NCBI RefSeq assembly: GCF_900102145.1
Contig: NZ_FNBC01000002.1
Span: forward strand, 62,001-126,000
Origin: Thermus arciformis
GTDB taxonomy: Bacteria; Deinococcota; Deinococci; Deinococcales; Thermaceae
Direction: 5' to 3'
DNA: 64,000 nt
Made by a program: the position numbers and the translations under genes. Every line of letters begins with the position of its first letter. Within the stretch, counting starts at the first letter, position 1. The notes below the pieces were generated by a model. The model saw nothing but the letters and a program-made list of their open reading frames with translations. It did not search any database and had not been told where the DNA came from. This document shows positions 33,018-41,445 of the stretch, piece after piece.

Positions 33018-34781
33018 ATGGAGATTCGGAACATCGCCATCATTGCCCACGTGGACCACGGCAAGACCACCCTGGTGGACGCCATGCTCCGCCAGGCCAA
33101 GGCCCTCGCCAAGGAAGAGGGGGAGCGCATCCTGGACTCCTTTGACCTAGAGAAGGAGCGGGGCATCACCATCCTGGCCAAGAACACCGCGGTGGTCTGG
33201 GGCGGGGTGAAGGTGAACATCGTGGACACCCCCGGCCACGCGGACTTCGGGGGCGAGGTGGAGCGGGCCCTCTCCCTGGTGGACGGGGTCCTCCTCCTGG
33301 TGGACGCCGCCGAGGGCCCCATGCCCCAGACCCGCTTCGTCCTGCGCAAGGCCCTGGAGGCGGGGCTCAAGCCCATCGTGGTCCTGAACAAGGTGGACAA
33401 GAAGGAGGCCCGTCCCGACGCGGTCCTGGACCAGGTCTTTGACCTCATGGTGGAGCTTGGGGCCACGGAGGAGCAGCTGGACTTTCCCTACCTCTACGCC
33501 GTGGGGCGCGAGGGATGGGCCTGGCGGGAGGCGCCCCGGGAGGACCTCTCGGAGCTTTTCCAAACCATCCTGGAACACGTCCCCCCACCCCGGTGGACGG
33601 AAGGCCCCTTCCAGCTCCTGGTGGCCAACCTGGACCACTCCCCCTACCTGGGCCGGGTGGCCATCGGCAAGGCGGTCCGGGGCCGGGTGCGGCCCGGGGA
33701 GACCGTGGCGGTTGTGAAGGAGGGCGAGGTCCTGACCGCCCGGGTGGTCAAGGTCTACACCCACCAGGGCCTGGAGCGGGTGGAGGTGGAGGAAAGCCTA
33801 CCCGGGGACATCCTCGCCCTGGCGGGGGTGGAGGGGGCGGAGATCGGGGACACCCTGGCCGCGAAGGAGGCCCCGGAGGCCCTTCCCCGGCTTCGGGTGG
33901 ACGAGCCCACCGTGGCCCTCACCCTCACCCCCAACACCTCCCCCTTCTCCGGCCGGGAGGGGCGGTACGTCACGGGGCAGAAGCTTAAGGAGCGGCTCCT
34001 CAAGGAACTCCGCACCAACGTGGCCCTGCAGGTGGAGGAGGTGGGGCCGGAGGTCTTTGAGCTGAGGGGCCGGGGGGAGCTTCACCTGGCCGTCCTCCTG
34101 GAGACCATGCGCCGGGAGGGGTACGAGTTCAGCGTGGGCCAGCCCCGGGTGCTCACCAAAGACGGCCTCGAGCCCTACGAGCTTTTGGCGGTGGAGGTGC
34201 CCCAGGACCGCTTCGGGGCGGTGATGGAGGCCCTGGGATCCCGGCGGGCGGAGATGGCCCACATGGAGGTGGGGGAAAGGGTGCGGGCGGAGTTCGTGAT
34301 CCCCGCCCGGGCCCTCTTCGGCTTCCGGAGCCTCTTCCTCTCCCTCACCGGAGGGGAAGGCCTCCTGAGCCACACCTTCCACGGCTACGGCCCCGAGGCT
34401 GGACCCATCCCCACCCGCACCACGGGGAGCGCCGTGGCCATGGAGGCCGGGGTGGCCACCGCCTACAGCCTGAACCGCTTGCAGGAGCGGGTGGCCTTCT
34501 TCATTGAGCCGGGGACCGAGGTCTACGTGGGCATGATCGTGGGGGAGCACGTGCGGGAAAACGACCTGGACGTGAACGTGACCCTCGCCAAGAAGCTCAC
34601 CAACGTCCGCGCCGCGGGCTCCGACGAGAACATCCGCCTCATCCCCCCAAGGCGGCTCTCCCTCGAGGAGGCCCTGGAGTTCCTCGCCGAGGACGAGCTC
34701 CTGGAGGTGACCCCTAAGAGCCTGCGCCTGCGCAAGAAGGTCCTGGACCCCTCCCAGAGGAAGCGCCTGGTGGGAAGGTAA
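33018..34781 (+). CDS. typA: Ribosome-associated GTPase BipA/TypA
   Basis: 587 residues. Translational GTPase related to EF-G that helps 50S assembly and stress growth. G1 is AHVDHGKT at residues 10-17, the switch I segment is [14 protein letters not shown]3 is [14 protein letters not shown], and G4 is NKVDK. BipA-specific C-terminal blocks are [34 protein letters not shown] and [38 protein letters not shown]. No clear Shine-Dalgarno; a possible -10 TAGAGT is about 18 bases upstream. Confidence 0.97.
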   Translation: MEIRNIAIIAHVDHGKTTLVDAMLRQAKALAKEEGERILDSFDLEKERGITILAKNTAVVWGGVKVNIVDTPGHADFGGEVERALSLVDGVLLLVDAAEGPMPQTRFVLRKALEAGLKPIVVLNKVDKKEARPDAVLDQVFDLMVELGATEEQLDFPYLYAVGREGWAWREAPREDLSELFQTILEHVPPPRWTEGPFQLLVANLDHSPYLGRVAIGKAVRGRVRPGETVAVVKEGEVLTARVVKVYTHQGLERVEVEESLPGDILALAGVEGAEIGDTLAAKEAPEALPRLRVDEPTVALTLTPNTSPFSGREGRYVTGQKLKERLLKELRTNVALQVEEVGPEVFELRGRGELHLAVLLETMRREGYEFSVGQPRVLTKDGLEPYELLAVEVPQDRFGAVMEALGSRRAEMAHMEVGERVRAEFVIPARALFGFRSLFLSLTGGEGLLSHTFHGYGPEAGPIPTRTTGSAVAMEAGVATAYSLNRLQERVAFFIEPGTEVYVGMIVGEHVRENDLDVNVTLAKKLTNVRAAGSDENIRLIPPRRLSLEEALEFLAEDELLEVTPKSLRLRKKVLDPSQRKRLVGR

Positions 34782-34788
34782 AGGAAAA

Positions 34789-34812
34789 CCGGGGGCGGCC
34801 TCCCGCCCCCGG
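34789..34812. terminator. Bidirectional terminator between typA and the 24-residue ORF
   Basis: 10-bp stem CCGGGGGCGG with CCGCCCCCGG and a 4-base loop. Reading on the minus strand it is followed by TTTTCC. Confidence 0.75.
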
Positions 34813-34823
34813 GCCCCCTTTAG

Positions 34824-34898
34824 CTACTCCTCTTCCCGCTCCCCGTAGGTCTCCAGGGCTTCCTGCCACGCCTGGCTGATCTCCTTGGCCTGCTCCAT
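34824..34898 (-). CDS. Very small acidic protein (24 residues)
   Basis: ATG at 34898 is preceded by a perfect AGGAGGT with ideal spacing. The frame runs 24 codons (MEQAKEISQAWQEALETYGE and four more acidic-rich residues) to a TAG and is followed at once by a terminator whose T-run fits the minus strand. The peptide would be one amphipathic helix. Strong ribosome site plus own terminator make a real micro-gene likely. Function unknown. Confidence 0.65.
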   Translation of the reverse strand: MEQAKEISQAWQEALETYGEREEE

Positions 34899-34977
34899 GC
34901 TGGACCTCCTAAGGCTAAGGGTAGGGCCCGAAGGGGAAAAGGCGGCCAAGGTAAGGCGGCTTCCCGTACACCCGGAG

Positions 34978-35006
34978 GCGGTGTAGCCTCGGAGGGCCTA
35001 CACCGC
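34978..35006 (-). terminator. Hairpin downstream of the GGDEF-like gene
   Basis: Perfect 9-bp stem GCGGTGTAG/CTACACCGC with an 11-base loop, directly beside repeat copy E and downstream of the minus-strand gene ending at 35052. No long T-run. Confidence 0.5.
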
Positions 35007-35008
35007 TC

Positions 35009-35047
35009 CTAAGTACCCCGCTCTGGCTTGCGCCAGAGCGGGGGCCC
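35009..35047. repeat. Intergenic hairpin repeat, copy E (short)
   Basis: CTAAGTA, then the CCCCGCTCTGGC stem with TTGC loop, ending in GGGGCCCC; the long arm of copies A-C is absent. Confidence 0.8.
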
Positions 35048-35051
35048 CTCC

Positions 35052-35735
35052 TCAGGACTGCAACAGGGCCTCGGCCTCGAGGCGGGCGAGCACCTTCTCC
35101 AGACTCCCCCCCTTCCAGCGCTCCACCGCGTAGGCCGAGAGGGGAAACCGGCTCCGAAGCCGCTTAAGGAGGCCCAGGGCGTCCTCGGGGCGGCCTCCTT
35201 GGAGGACGAGGAGGTACCCCCCCGAAAGGCGAAAGGCCAGGTCCCCCCGCCTAAGCTCCGCCTCTAGCCTCTCGGGCGGGGCGTCCGTGGCCAGGTAAAC
35301 CAAGACCAAAGGCCGCCTCAGGGCGAGGCCCTCCAAGGCCCCCGCCAGGCGCAGGAGGTCCTCCCGCGTCCCCACCCCCGGCAGGGGGGGCAGGAGGGGG
35401 GCCTCCCGCCCCGTGCCCAAGAAAAAGGCCACCCCCAGGGCCAAGGCCCCGAGCACCCCCCCAAGGGCGGTGTAGCCGGGAGGGTCAAGCCCCACCAGGC
35501 GCAGGGCGCTTTCTAGGGCAAGCTCAAAGGCCAGAAGGCCAAGCCCCAGCACCAGGGCGAGCTGCACGGGGAAGGCCACGGGAAAGCGGGAGTAAAGGCT
35601 CGCCACGGCGGAAAGGAGCAGGCTGGCCACGAGAAGGCCTAAGCCCCTCCCCCCCGCCTCCCCGGGGCTTGCCAGGAGGAGGGGAAGGAGCCCCAGAAGG
35701 AAGAGCCCCCACGGCAAGAGGAAGAGGGCCCGCAT
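35052..35735 (-). CDS. Membrane protein with degenerate GGDEF-like domain
   Basis: 227 residues. About four N-terminal membrane helices (to residue about 110) are followed by a soluble domain: TREDLLRLAGALEGLALRRPLVLVYLATD, then ELRRGDLAFRLSGGYLLVLQGGRPEDALGLLKRLR. The strand-helix order follows GGDEF domains, but the catalytic GG(D/E)EF is replaced by SGGYLL and the metal Asp is not evident, so it could not make c-di-GMP. ATG at 35735 has a GGGGGGA ribosome site. Assignment to GGDEF is by pattern only. Confidence 0.7.
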   Translation of the reverse strand: MRALFLLPWGLFLLGLLPLLLASPGEAGGRGLGLLVASLLLSAVASLYSRFPVAFPVQLALVLGLGLLAFELALESALRLVGLDPPGYTALGGVLGALALGVAFFLGTGREAPLLPPLPGVGTREDLLRLAGALEGLALRRPLVLVYLATDAPPERLEAELRRGDLAFRLSGGYLLVLQGGRPEDALGLLKRLRSRFPLSAYAVERWKGGSLEKVLARLEAEALLQS

Positions 35736-35773
35736 TCCCCCCAAGCCTACCACAGGCCCCCTTACCCCCGGCT

Positions 35774-35779
35774 TAGCAT
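35774..35779 (+). promoter_or_regulatory. -10 box of a leaderless promoter (rarA)
   Basis: TAGCAT ends six bases before the GTG at 35786. Confidence 0.5.
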
Positions 35780-35785
35780 GGAAGG

Positions 35786-37042
35786 GTGGAGCCCCTAGCC
35801 GAGCGCCTCAGGCCCAAAGCCCTGGACGAGGTCCTGGGCCAGCCCCACCTCACCGGCCCCAAGGGGCTTCTAAGGCGGATGCTGGAGGCAAGGCGGCTTT
35901 CCTCCATGGTCCTCTTCGGCCCCCCGGGCACGGGCAAGACCACCCTGGCGAGGCTCCTCGCCGAGGGGGTGGGAAGGCCCTTCCTAAGGCTTTCCGCGGT
36001 GGAGGCGGGGCTTAAGGAGGTGCGCCAGGCGGTGGAGGAGGCCAGGGCAAAGGGGGGGCTCGTCCTCTTCCTGGACGAGATCCACCGCTTCAACAAGGCC
36101 CAGCAGGACGCCCTTCTGCCCCACCTGGAGTCGGGCCTCCTCACCCTCATCGGGGCCACGGCGGAAAACCCCGCCTTCGCCCTCGTCCCCGCCCTCCGCT
36201 CCCGCCTCCGCCTCTTCCCCTTAAGGCCCCTGGGGGAGGCCGACCTCCTCGCCCTCCTCAAGCGGGCCCTGGAAGACCCAAGGGGCCTTCCCGGCACCCC
36301 CTACGAGGAGGAAGCCCTACGGGTTCTCGCCCAGGCGGCCGGGGGCGACGCCCGCTTCGCCCTGAACACCCTGGAGCTCGCCGCAAGCTTCGGCCGGGTG
36401 GACCTAAAAAGCGTGCGGGAGGCCCTGGGGGCGGAGCGCTTCGCCATGGACCGGGAGGGGGACCGGTTTTACGACCTGGTCTCCGCCCTCCACAAGTCCT
36501 TGCGGGGAAGCCACGTGGACGCCGCCCTCTACTACCTGGCGAGGCTCCTCCGGGGCGGGGCCGACCCCCGCTACCTCGCCCGCAGGCTCATCCGGGTGGC
36601 GGTGGAGGACGTGGGCCTCGCCGACCCCCTGGCCCTCCGCCTCGCCGTGGCCGCCAAGGAGGCCTACGAGGCCCTGGGAAGCCCGGAAGGGGAGCTCGCC
36701 TTGGTGGAGGCCGCCGTCTACCTGGCCCTGGCCCCCAAGGGCCACAGCCTCTACGCCGCCTGGCAAAAGGCCCAGGAGGCGGCGGAGGCCCACCCCGAGG
36801 CCGAGGTCCCCCTAAACCTGAGAAACGCCCCCACCGGCCTCGCCCGCGCCCTGGGGCACGGGGAGGGGTACGCCTACTACCACGAGGACAAGGAGGGAAG
36901 CTTCGCCCAGCCGTACCTCCCCGAGGGCCTGGAAGGCCTCACCCTCTTTGAGGCCCTGGGGGAGGGCTGGGAGGAGCGGGTGCGGGAAAGGCTTAAGGCG
37001 CTGAGGGAGAAGTTCCAAAGCGCCAGGCGGCGGAGAGGCTGA
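35786..37042 (+). CDS. rarA: Replication-associated recombination protein A (RarA/MgsA), AAA+ ATPase
   Basis: 418 residues. Clamp-loader-like AAA+ protein acting at stalled replication forks. Walker A GPPGTGKT is at residues 45-52, Walker B is [12 protein letters not shown], sensor 1 is [10 protein letters not shown], followed by the arginine finger and lid ([10 protein letters not shown]), and the tetramerisation domain with [23 protein letters not shown] and [25 protein letters not shown], all diagnostic of RarA. Its last 50 bases overlap the convergent lipoprotein gene. Confidence 0.96.
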   Translation: MEPLAERLRPKALDEVLGQPHLTGPKGLLRRMLEARRLSSMVLFGPPGTGKTTLARLLAEGVGRPFLRLSAVEAGLKEVRQAVEEARAKGGLVLFLDEIHRFNKAQQDALLPHLESGLLTLIGATAENPAFALVPALRSRLRLFPLRPLGEADLLALLKRALEDPRGLPGTPYEEEALRVLAQAAGGDARFALNTLELAASFGRVDLKSVREALGAERFAMDREGDRFYDLVSALHKSLRGSHVDAALYYLARLLRGGADPRYLARRLIRVAVEDVGLADPLALRLAVAAKEAYEALGSPEGELALVEAAVYLALAPKGHSLYAAWQKAQEAAEAHPEAEVPLNLRNAPTGLARALGHGEGYAYYHEDKEGSFAQPYLPEGLEGLTLFEALGEGWEERVRERLKALREKFQSARRRRG

Positions 37043-37562
37043 AGAGGACCCCCGTCAACCCCGGCCCGCCCAAGGCCCCCACCTCCGCGACCCAGTCCCC
37101 GCCGTAGACCCCCGCGGAAAGCTGGTAGGCCAACCCCCACTCCTCTCCCGGCACCCCGAGGAGGTGGAGCCTGGGCGAGAGGTAGTACCCTCCCCCGCCC
37201 AGGATGACCCCCCCGTCCAGGACCACGGGCACCCCCTGGCTCCAGTCCGCCCCCTCGCCCGAGACGGGCGGGAGGGTGAGGCCCGCGTCCAGGGCCACCC
37301 CGGGGGCCAGGCCCACCTTCACCCCGCCCCGGAGGCCCCACTGGAGGGAGAGGTTGTACTCAAAGGTCCCGTTCCCCTCGGCGTAGGCCAGGTAGGGCAG
37401 GAGGAGGACGGGCGACTGGCCGCCAAAGGGGTTCGGCATCAAGGTCGCCCCCAGGGAAAACTCCGCCCCCCGGGCGGGCTCCGGAGGGCGCAGCATGGCC
37501 ACGGGGAGGCAGCCGGAAAGGACCAGGGCAAGCGCCAGCACCAGGGCGCGCACGGTCTTCAC
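36993..37562 (-). CDS. Outer-membrane lipoprotein, small barrel-like
   Basis: 189 residues with lipobox LVLSGC at about residue 18 and a Gly-rich, strand-alternating mature part ([40 protein letters not shown]) ending in AWRFG, reminiscent of outer-membrane barrels with a terminal aromatic strand. GTG at 37562 follows AAAAGGGG. No family identified. The last 50 bases overlap rarA in antisense. Confidence 0.75.
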   Translation of the reverse strand: MKTVRALVLALALVLSGCLPVAMLRPPEPARGAEFSLGATLMPNPFGGQSPVLLLPYLAYAEGNGTFEYNLSLQWGLRGGVKVGLAPGVALDAGLTLPPVSGEGADWSQGVPVVLDGGVILGGGGYYLSPRLHLLGVPGEEWGLAYQLSAGVYGGDWVAEVGALGGPGLTGVLFSLSAAWRFGTSPSAP

Positions 37563-37588
37563 CCCCTTTTCCTACACCTTCAGTATAG

Positions 37589-38374
37589 CTACCCCTTCAG
37601 CCCCTCCTCAAAGGTGGCCACCACCCGCCTCTCAAAGAGGAGATAGAGGAGGGCGATGGGGAGGACGCTGAGGAGGGCCGCCGCCGAGAGGAGGCCCCAG
37701 TCCGTGGGGTACTTGCGCTGCAGGTCCGTGAGCCAGGTCTGCACCGTCCAGAAGCGGGGGTCGGAGACCACCACCCGGGGGTAGAGGACCAGGTTCCAGT
37801 GGGCGGCGAAGGCCAGCACCCCGGCCGCCACCAGGGTGGGCCGGACCAGGGGGAAGAGGATGCGGAAGAGGAGCACCCGGTGCCCGGCCCCGTCCAGCCG
37901 GGCCGCCTCCAGAAGCTCCTCAGGCACGGCCCGCATGGCCTGGTAGACCAGGTAGATCACGAAGGGGCTTGCGGCGAAGGGCAGGACCAGGGCCCAAGGC
38001 GTCTCCAAAAGGGCGAGGCCTTTCAAAATCCCGTAAAGGGGGACCAAAAGGAGCTCCGCGGGCACGGCCATGAGCACCAGGTAGAAGGGCAAAAGCCCAA
38101 ACCCCGCCCGGAGGGCGTAGGCGGCGAGGAGGGCGGTGAGGAGCTGAAGGAAGGCCACCCCGAAGGAGAGCCCCATGGAGAAGAAAAGCCGTCCCCAAAA
38201 CCCCTCCTTGGCCAGGGCCCGCACGTTCTCCAGGCTGAAGCCCACCCGGGAGAAGAGCTCCCCCGAGTACACCGCCTCCTTGGGCATGAAGGCGGCGTAG
38301 GCCATCCAGAGGAAGGGAAGAAGGACGAAAAGAAGCACCGAAAGGGCGAAGGCGTGCCGGAGGAAGCGGCCCAC
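37589..38374 (-). CDS. ABC sugar transporter permease (MalG type), orphan
   Basis: 261 residues, six membrane helices. The cytoplasmic EAA loop is EAARLDGAGHRVLLFRILFPLVRP, typical of MalG-type carbohydrate importers. No solute-binding protein, second permease or ATPase lies next to it, which is unusual because these operate as heteromers. Start is GTG at 38374 after a run of G's; -10 TATAGT (38381-38386, minus strand) is seven bases away. Confidence 0.88.
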   Translation of the reverse strand: MGRFLRHAFALSVLLFVLLPFLWMAYAAFMPKEAVYSGELFSRVGFSLENVRALAKEGFWGRLFFSMGLSFGVAFLQLLTALLAAYALRAGFGLLPFYLVLMAVPAELLLVPLYGILKGLALLETPWALVLPFAASPFVIYLVYQAMRAVPEELLEAARLDGAGHRVLLFRILFPLVRPTLVAAGVLAFAAHWNLVLYPRVVVSDPRFWTVQTWLTDLQRKYPTDWGLLSAAALLSVLPIALLYLLFERRVVATFEEGLKG

Positions 38375-38380
38375 CCCCCC

Positions 38381-38398
38381 ACTATACCGGCGTAAGAT
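38381..38398. promoter_or_regulatory. Back-to-back -10 boxes between the permease and CoA-transferase genes
   Basis: Minus strand TATAGT (38381-38386) and plus strand TAAGAT (38393-38398) serve start codons only 30 bases apart (38374 and 38405), both in leaderless spacing. Confidence 0.5.
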
Positions 38399-38404
38399 GC
38401 CCCC

Positions 38405-39613
38405 ATGAAGCCCCTCTCCGGCATAAAGGTTCTGGACCTCTCCCGCGTTCTCGCCGGCCCCCTTTGCACCATGATCCTGGCGGACCTCGGGGCGGAGGTG
38501 GTCAAGGTGGAGCCCCCCTGGGGGGACGAGACCCGGGGCTGGGGCCCGCCCTTCGTGGAAGGAGAGAGCGCCTACTTCCTCGCGGTGAACCGGGGGAAGC
38601 GGAGCGTGGCCTTGGACCTCAAGCGCCCAGAGGGCCAGGAGGCGGTGCGCCGCCTCGCCCAGAAGGCGGACGTCCTGGTGGAGAACTTCAAGACGGGGGA
38701 CCTCAGGCGCTTCGGCCTAGACTACGAGAGCCTGAAGCCTCTGAACCCCCGTCTCGTCTACCTCTCCATCACCGGCTTCGGCCACACCGGGCCCAGGGCC
38801 AAGGAGCCCGGCTACGACGCCGCCCTCCAGGGCTACACCGGGATCATGTCCGTCACGGGCGAGCCCGAAGGCCCCCCCATGAAGGTGGGCGTGGCCTGGA
38901 TTGACGTGATGACGGGGATGATGGCGGCCTTGGCCGTGCTCGCCGCCCTCCTGGAGCGGGAGCGAAGCGGGGAGGGCCAGCACATTGACCTCTCCCTCTT
39001 TGACGTGGGGCTTTTCGCCCTGGCGAACCTGGGGGAAAGCTTCCTCCTCACGGGAAATCCCCCAAAAAGGCTCGGCAACGCCCACGCCCAGATCGTCCCC
39101 TACGGGGCCTTCCCCGCGGAGGACGGCTGGCTCATTCTGGCCGTGGGCAACGACGAGCAGTTCGCGAGGCTTTGCCAGGTGGTGGGGCTTCCCGACCTCG
39201 CCCGGCGCTTTCCCACCAATGCCCTCCGGGTGGAGCACCGAGAGGAGGTGGTGGAGGCCCTCTCCGGGGTCCTCAAGACCCGCCCGCGGGCCCACTGGCT
39301 GGAAAGGTTCAAGGAGGCGGGCGTCCCCGCCGCCCCCGTGAACGACCTAAAAGAAGCCTTCCAAGACCCCCAGGCGAGGGCTCGAGGGGCCGTCTGGACC
39401 CTTTCCCACCCCCTCTTGGGCGCCCTCCCCACCCTGGCCAACCCCTTGCGCTTCCTCTCCCGCACCCCCGCGGAGCCAGGCCTTCCCCCACCCCTTTTGG
39501 GCGAGCACACGGAGGAGGCCCTCTTGCAGGCGGGCTACGCCCCGGAGGAGGTGCGGGGCCTTGTGGAAAAGGGGGTGGCCCAGGTGGCCGAGGCCAAAGG
39601 GGCCAAGCGGTGA
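38405..39613 (+). CDS. CaiB/BaiF family III CoA transferase
   Basis: 402 residues. Transfers CoA between carboxylic acids. LSGIKVLDLSRVLAGPLCTMILADLGAEVVKVEPP is the N-terminal hallmark. The catalytic Asp lies in GYDAALQGYTGIMSVTGEP, and PNPLRF-like LANPLRFLSRTPAEPGLPPPLLGEHT closes the chain. The acid used cannot be predicted; the neighbours are not pathway partners. Confidence 0.93.
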   Translation: MKPLSGIKVLDLSRVLAGPLCTMILADLGAEVVKVEPPWGDETRGWGPPFVEGESAYFLAVNRGKRSVALDLKRPEGQEAVRRLAQKADVLVENFKTGDLRRFGLDYESLKPLNPRLVYLSITGFGHTGPRAKEPGYDAALQGYTGIMSVTGEPEGPPMKVGVAWIDVMTGMMAALAVLAALLERERSGEGQHIDLSLFDVGLFALANLGESFLLTGNPPKRLGNAHAQIVPYGAFPAEDGWLILAVGNDEQFARLCQVVGLPDLARRFPTNALRVEHREEVVEALSGVLKTRPRAHWLERFKEAGVPAAPVNDLKEAFQDPQARARGAVWTLSHPLLGALPTLANPLRFLSRTPAEPGLPPPLLGEHTEEALLQAGYAPEEVRGLVEKGVAQVAEAKGAKR

Positions 39614-39661
39614 ACGCTGTGTGGAAGGGGCTTTTTCAAACAGAGGGGGCCCGGAGGCCCT

Positions 39662-39682
39662 TGTGGATAACCCTGTGGATAA
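39662..39682. other. Two DnaA boxes
   Basis: TGTGGATAA at 39662-39670 and again at 39674-39682, each the exact complement of the DnaA consensus TTATCCACA, in the same orientation 12 bp apart (about one helical turn). They overlap the sequence just beyond the 3' end of the SRP RNA gene. Confidence 0.7.
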
Positions 39683-39685
39683 AAG

Positions 39686-39785
39686 GCCCCCGGCTTCCCA
39701 GCGGCGCCCGACCCGTGGCGCTTAGGGCTGCTTCCTTCCGGACCTGACCCGGTTCACGCCCGGACCGCCGCGCTGGACCGGGGGC
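39686..39785 (-). ncRNA. ffs: Signal recognition particle RNA (4.5S, small bacterial type)
   Basis: About 100 nt on the minus strand. It contains the invariant Ffh-binding core GGTCAGGTCCGGAAGGAAGC followed by AGCC. The 5' GCCCCCGG pairs with CCGGGGGC at the 3' end, giving the long hairpin. A T-containing tail CTTTTATCC follows and would end transcription. With Ffh it targets inner-membrane proteins. Confidence 0.95.
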
Positions 39786-39790
39786 TTGGG

Positions 39791-39797
39791 TAGTATA
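39791..39797. promoter_or_regulatory. Overlapping divergent -10 boxes for ffs and the ABC genes
   Basis: The seven bases TAGTATA hold TAGTAT on the plus strand (39791-39796, seven bases before the ATG at 39804) and TATACT on the minus strand (39792-39797, just before the ffs start). Both polymerases cannot occupy it together. Confidence 0.6.
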
Positions 39798-39803
39798 GCA
39801 CCC

Positions 39804-40682
39804 ATGGAAGCCCTGAGGCTAGAGGGCGTGAGCAAGCGCTACGGCCGGAAGCCTGTCCTGGAAGGGGTAAACCTTGCGGTGCGCCCCGGGGAGGTGTACG
39901 CCCTGGCCGGGCCCAACGGAAGCGGCAAGACCACCCTGATCCGCCTGGTCACGGGCCTGGCCTTTCCCACCCAGGGCCGGGCCCTCCTCCTGGGGGAGGA
40001 CGTGCACAAAAGCCCCACCGCCCGGCGCCACCTGGGGGCGGTGGTGGAGGCCCCGGCCGCCTTCTACCCCTACCTCACGGGGCGGGAGAACCTCCGCCTC
40101 CACGCCTACCTGGCCGGGGTCAAGGAGGAGGCCCGCATCCCCGAGGTCCTGGCCCGGCTCAGGCTCCTGGCCGTGGCCGACCAGAAGGTGGGGAGCTACT
40201 CCCTGGGGCAGAGGCAGCGCCTGGGCCTGGCGGCGGCCATCCTCCCCCGGCCCAAGGTGCTGGTCCTGGACGAGCCCACCTCGGGCCTGGACCCCGAGGG
40301 GGTGGAGCTGGTGCACGGCCTCCTCCGGGAGCTCGCCTGGGAGGGGGTGGCGGTGCTCCTCTCCACCCACCACCTGCAGGAGGTGAGCGCCTACGCCCAC
40401 AAGGTGGGCATCCTGGGCGGGGGCAGGCTCCTGGAGGAGGTGGCCCTTTCGGGAAAGGAGGCATACCGCCTCGAGGCCCACCCCCTGGAAGGGGCCCTGG
40501 CCCTCCTCAAGGCCCTGCCCCAGGTGGCCTCGGCCAGGCTCCAGGGCGGGGCCATCGTCTTTGAGGGGGATAAGGACGCGGCCCTCAGGGCCCTCCTCCG
40601 GGAGGGCTTCCGGGTGGAGGCCCTGGGGCCCCACCGCTTTGACCTCCTGAGCTACTACCAGGAGAGGGTGAAGCATGCTTAG
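39804..40682 (+). CDS. ABC transporter ATP-binding protein
   Basis: 292 residues. Walker A is GPNGSGKTT; the signature is present as SYSLGQRQRLGLA (a common variant of LSGGQ); Walker B is VLVLDEPTSGLDPEG; the switch His is LLSTHHLQEV. The C-terminal DUF4162-like extension (GGRLLEEVALSGKEAYRLEAHPLEGALALL) is typical of the NatA/CcmA drug- or Na+-exporter class. Start ATG at 39804 gives the family N-terminus. Overlaps the permease gene by 8 bases. Confidence 0.93.
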   Translation: MEALRLEGVSKRYGRKPVLEGVNLAVRPGEVYALAGPNGSGKTTLIRLVTGLAFPTQGRALLLGEDVHKSPTARRHLGAVVEAPAAFYPYLTGRENLRLHAYLAGVKEEARIPEVLARLRLLAVADQKVGSYSLGQRQRLGLAAAILPRPKVLVLDEPTSGLDPEGVELVHGLLRELAWEGVAVLLSTHHLQEVSAYAHKVGILGGGRLLEEVALSGKEAYRLEAHPLEGALALLKALPQVASARLQGGAIVFEGDKDAALRALLREGFRVEALGPHRFDLLSYYQERVKHA

Positions 40683-41445
40683 GCTCTTCGTCTTTGAGCT
40701 CTACAAGCTCTTCCGCCTCCGCTCGGTGGGCCTCGGCCTCCTTTTCGCCTTCCTCCTCCCCTTCCTCTGGGCTTTGGCCCCGGGGCTTAAGGAGGTCTAC
40801 GGCCTGGTCCTGGCCTCGGGATGGCAGGTGGTGTCCTTGAGCCTCCTCGCCGGGATGGAGTTCCTCTTCCCCTTTCTGGTGGTGATGGCGGCGAGCGAGT
40901 CCCTGGGGAGCGAGGTGGCCCAGGGGACGCTGAAAAGCCTCCTCCTAAGGCCCCTCTCCCGAACCCACCTCCTCCTCGCCAAGCTCCTCGCCGTCCTCCT
41001 CTACCCCTTCGTCCTCCTGGGGGTGAGCTTCCTGGGGGGGCTTTTGGCGGGCCTCCCCCACGGCCTCGGGGCCTTCTACGGGGGCACGGGGCTTGGGGAA
41101 GGGGGGTTCGCCGGGGTCGGGCTTTTGAGCCCAGAGATGGCCCTCGCCGAGCTCCTTAAGGCCCACCTCCTCGCCGGGGCCGTGCTCCTTCCCCTCGCCT
41201 CCTTAGCCCTCCTCTACGGAAGCGTCTTCCTCTCCACCACGGCAAGCGCCCTGGCCGCCGTGGCTACCCTCCTCCTCATGCGCCTCCTGGTGGCCTTCCC
41301 CGCCCTCACCCCCTTCCTCCTCACCACCTACCTGGACCTCCACCTGAGGCCCCAGGCGGCGGGGCTCGGCCTCGCCCTCCTCCTCATCTACACCCTGGGC
41401 TTCGCCCTCCTGGCGGTTTTGGTCTTTGAACGGAAGGACCTCTAG
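40675..41445 (+). CDS. ABC-2 type permease
   Basis: 256 residues, six membrane helices. FVFELYKLFRLRSVGLGLLFAFLLP opens, and SLGSEVAQGTLKSLLLRPLSRTHLLLAKLLAVLL is the hallmark ABC-2 loop. It forms an exporter with the ATPase before it. Substrate unknown. Its stop overlaps that of the convergent aminopeptidase by 4 bases. Confidence 0.92.
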   Translation: MLRLFVFELYKLFRLRSVGLGLLFAFLLPFLWALAPGLKEVYGLVLASGWQVVSLSLLAGMEFLFPFLVVMAASESLGSEVAQGTLKSLLLRPLSRTHLLLAKLLAVLLYPFVLLGVSFLGGLLAGLPHGLGAFYGGTGLGEGGFAGVGLLSPEMALAELLKAHLLAGAVLLPLASLALLYGSVFLSTTASALAAVATLLLMRLLVAFPALTPFLLTTYLDLHLRPQAAGLGLALLLIYTLGFALLAVLVFERKDL

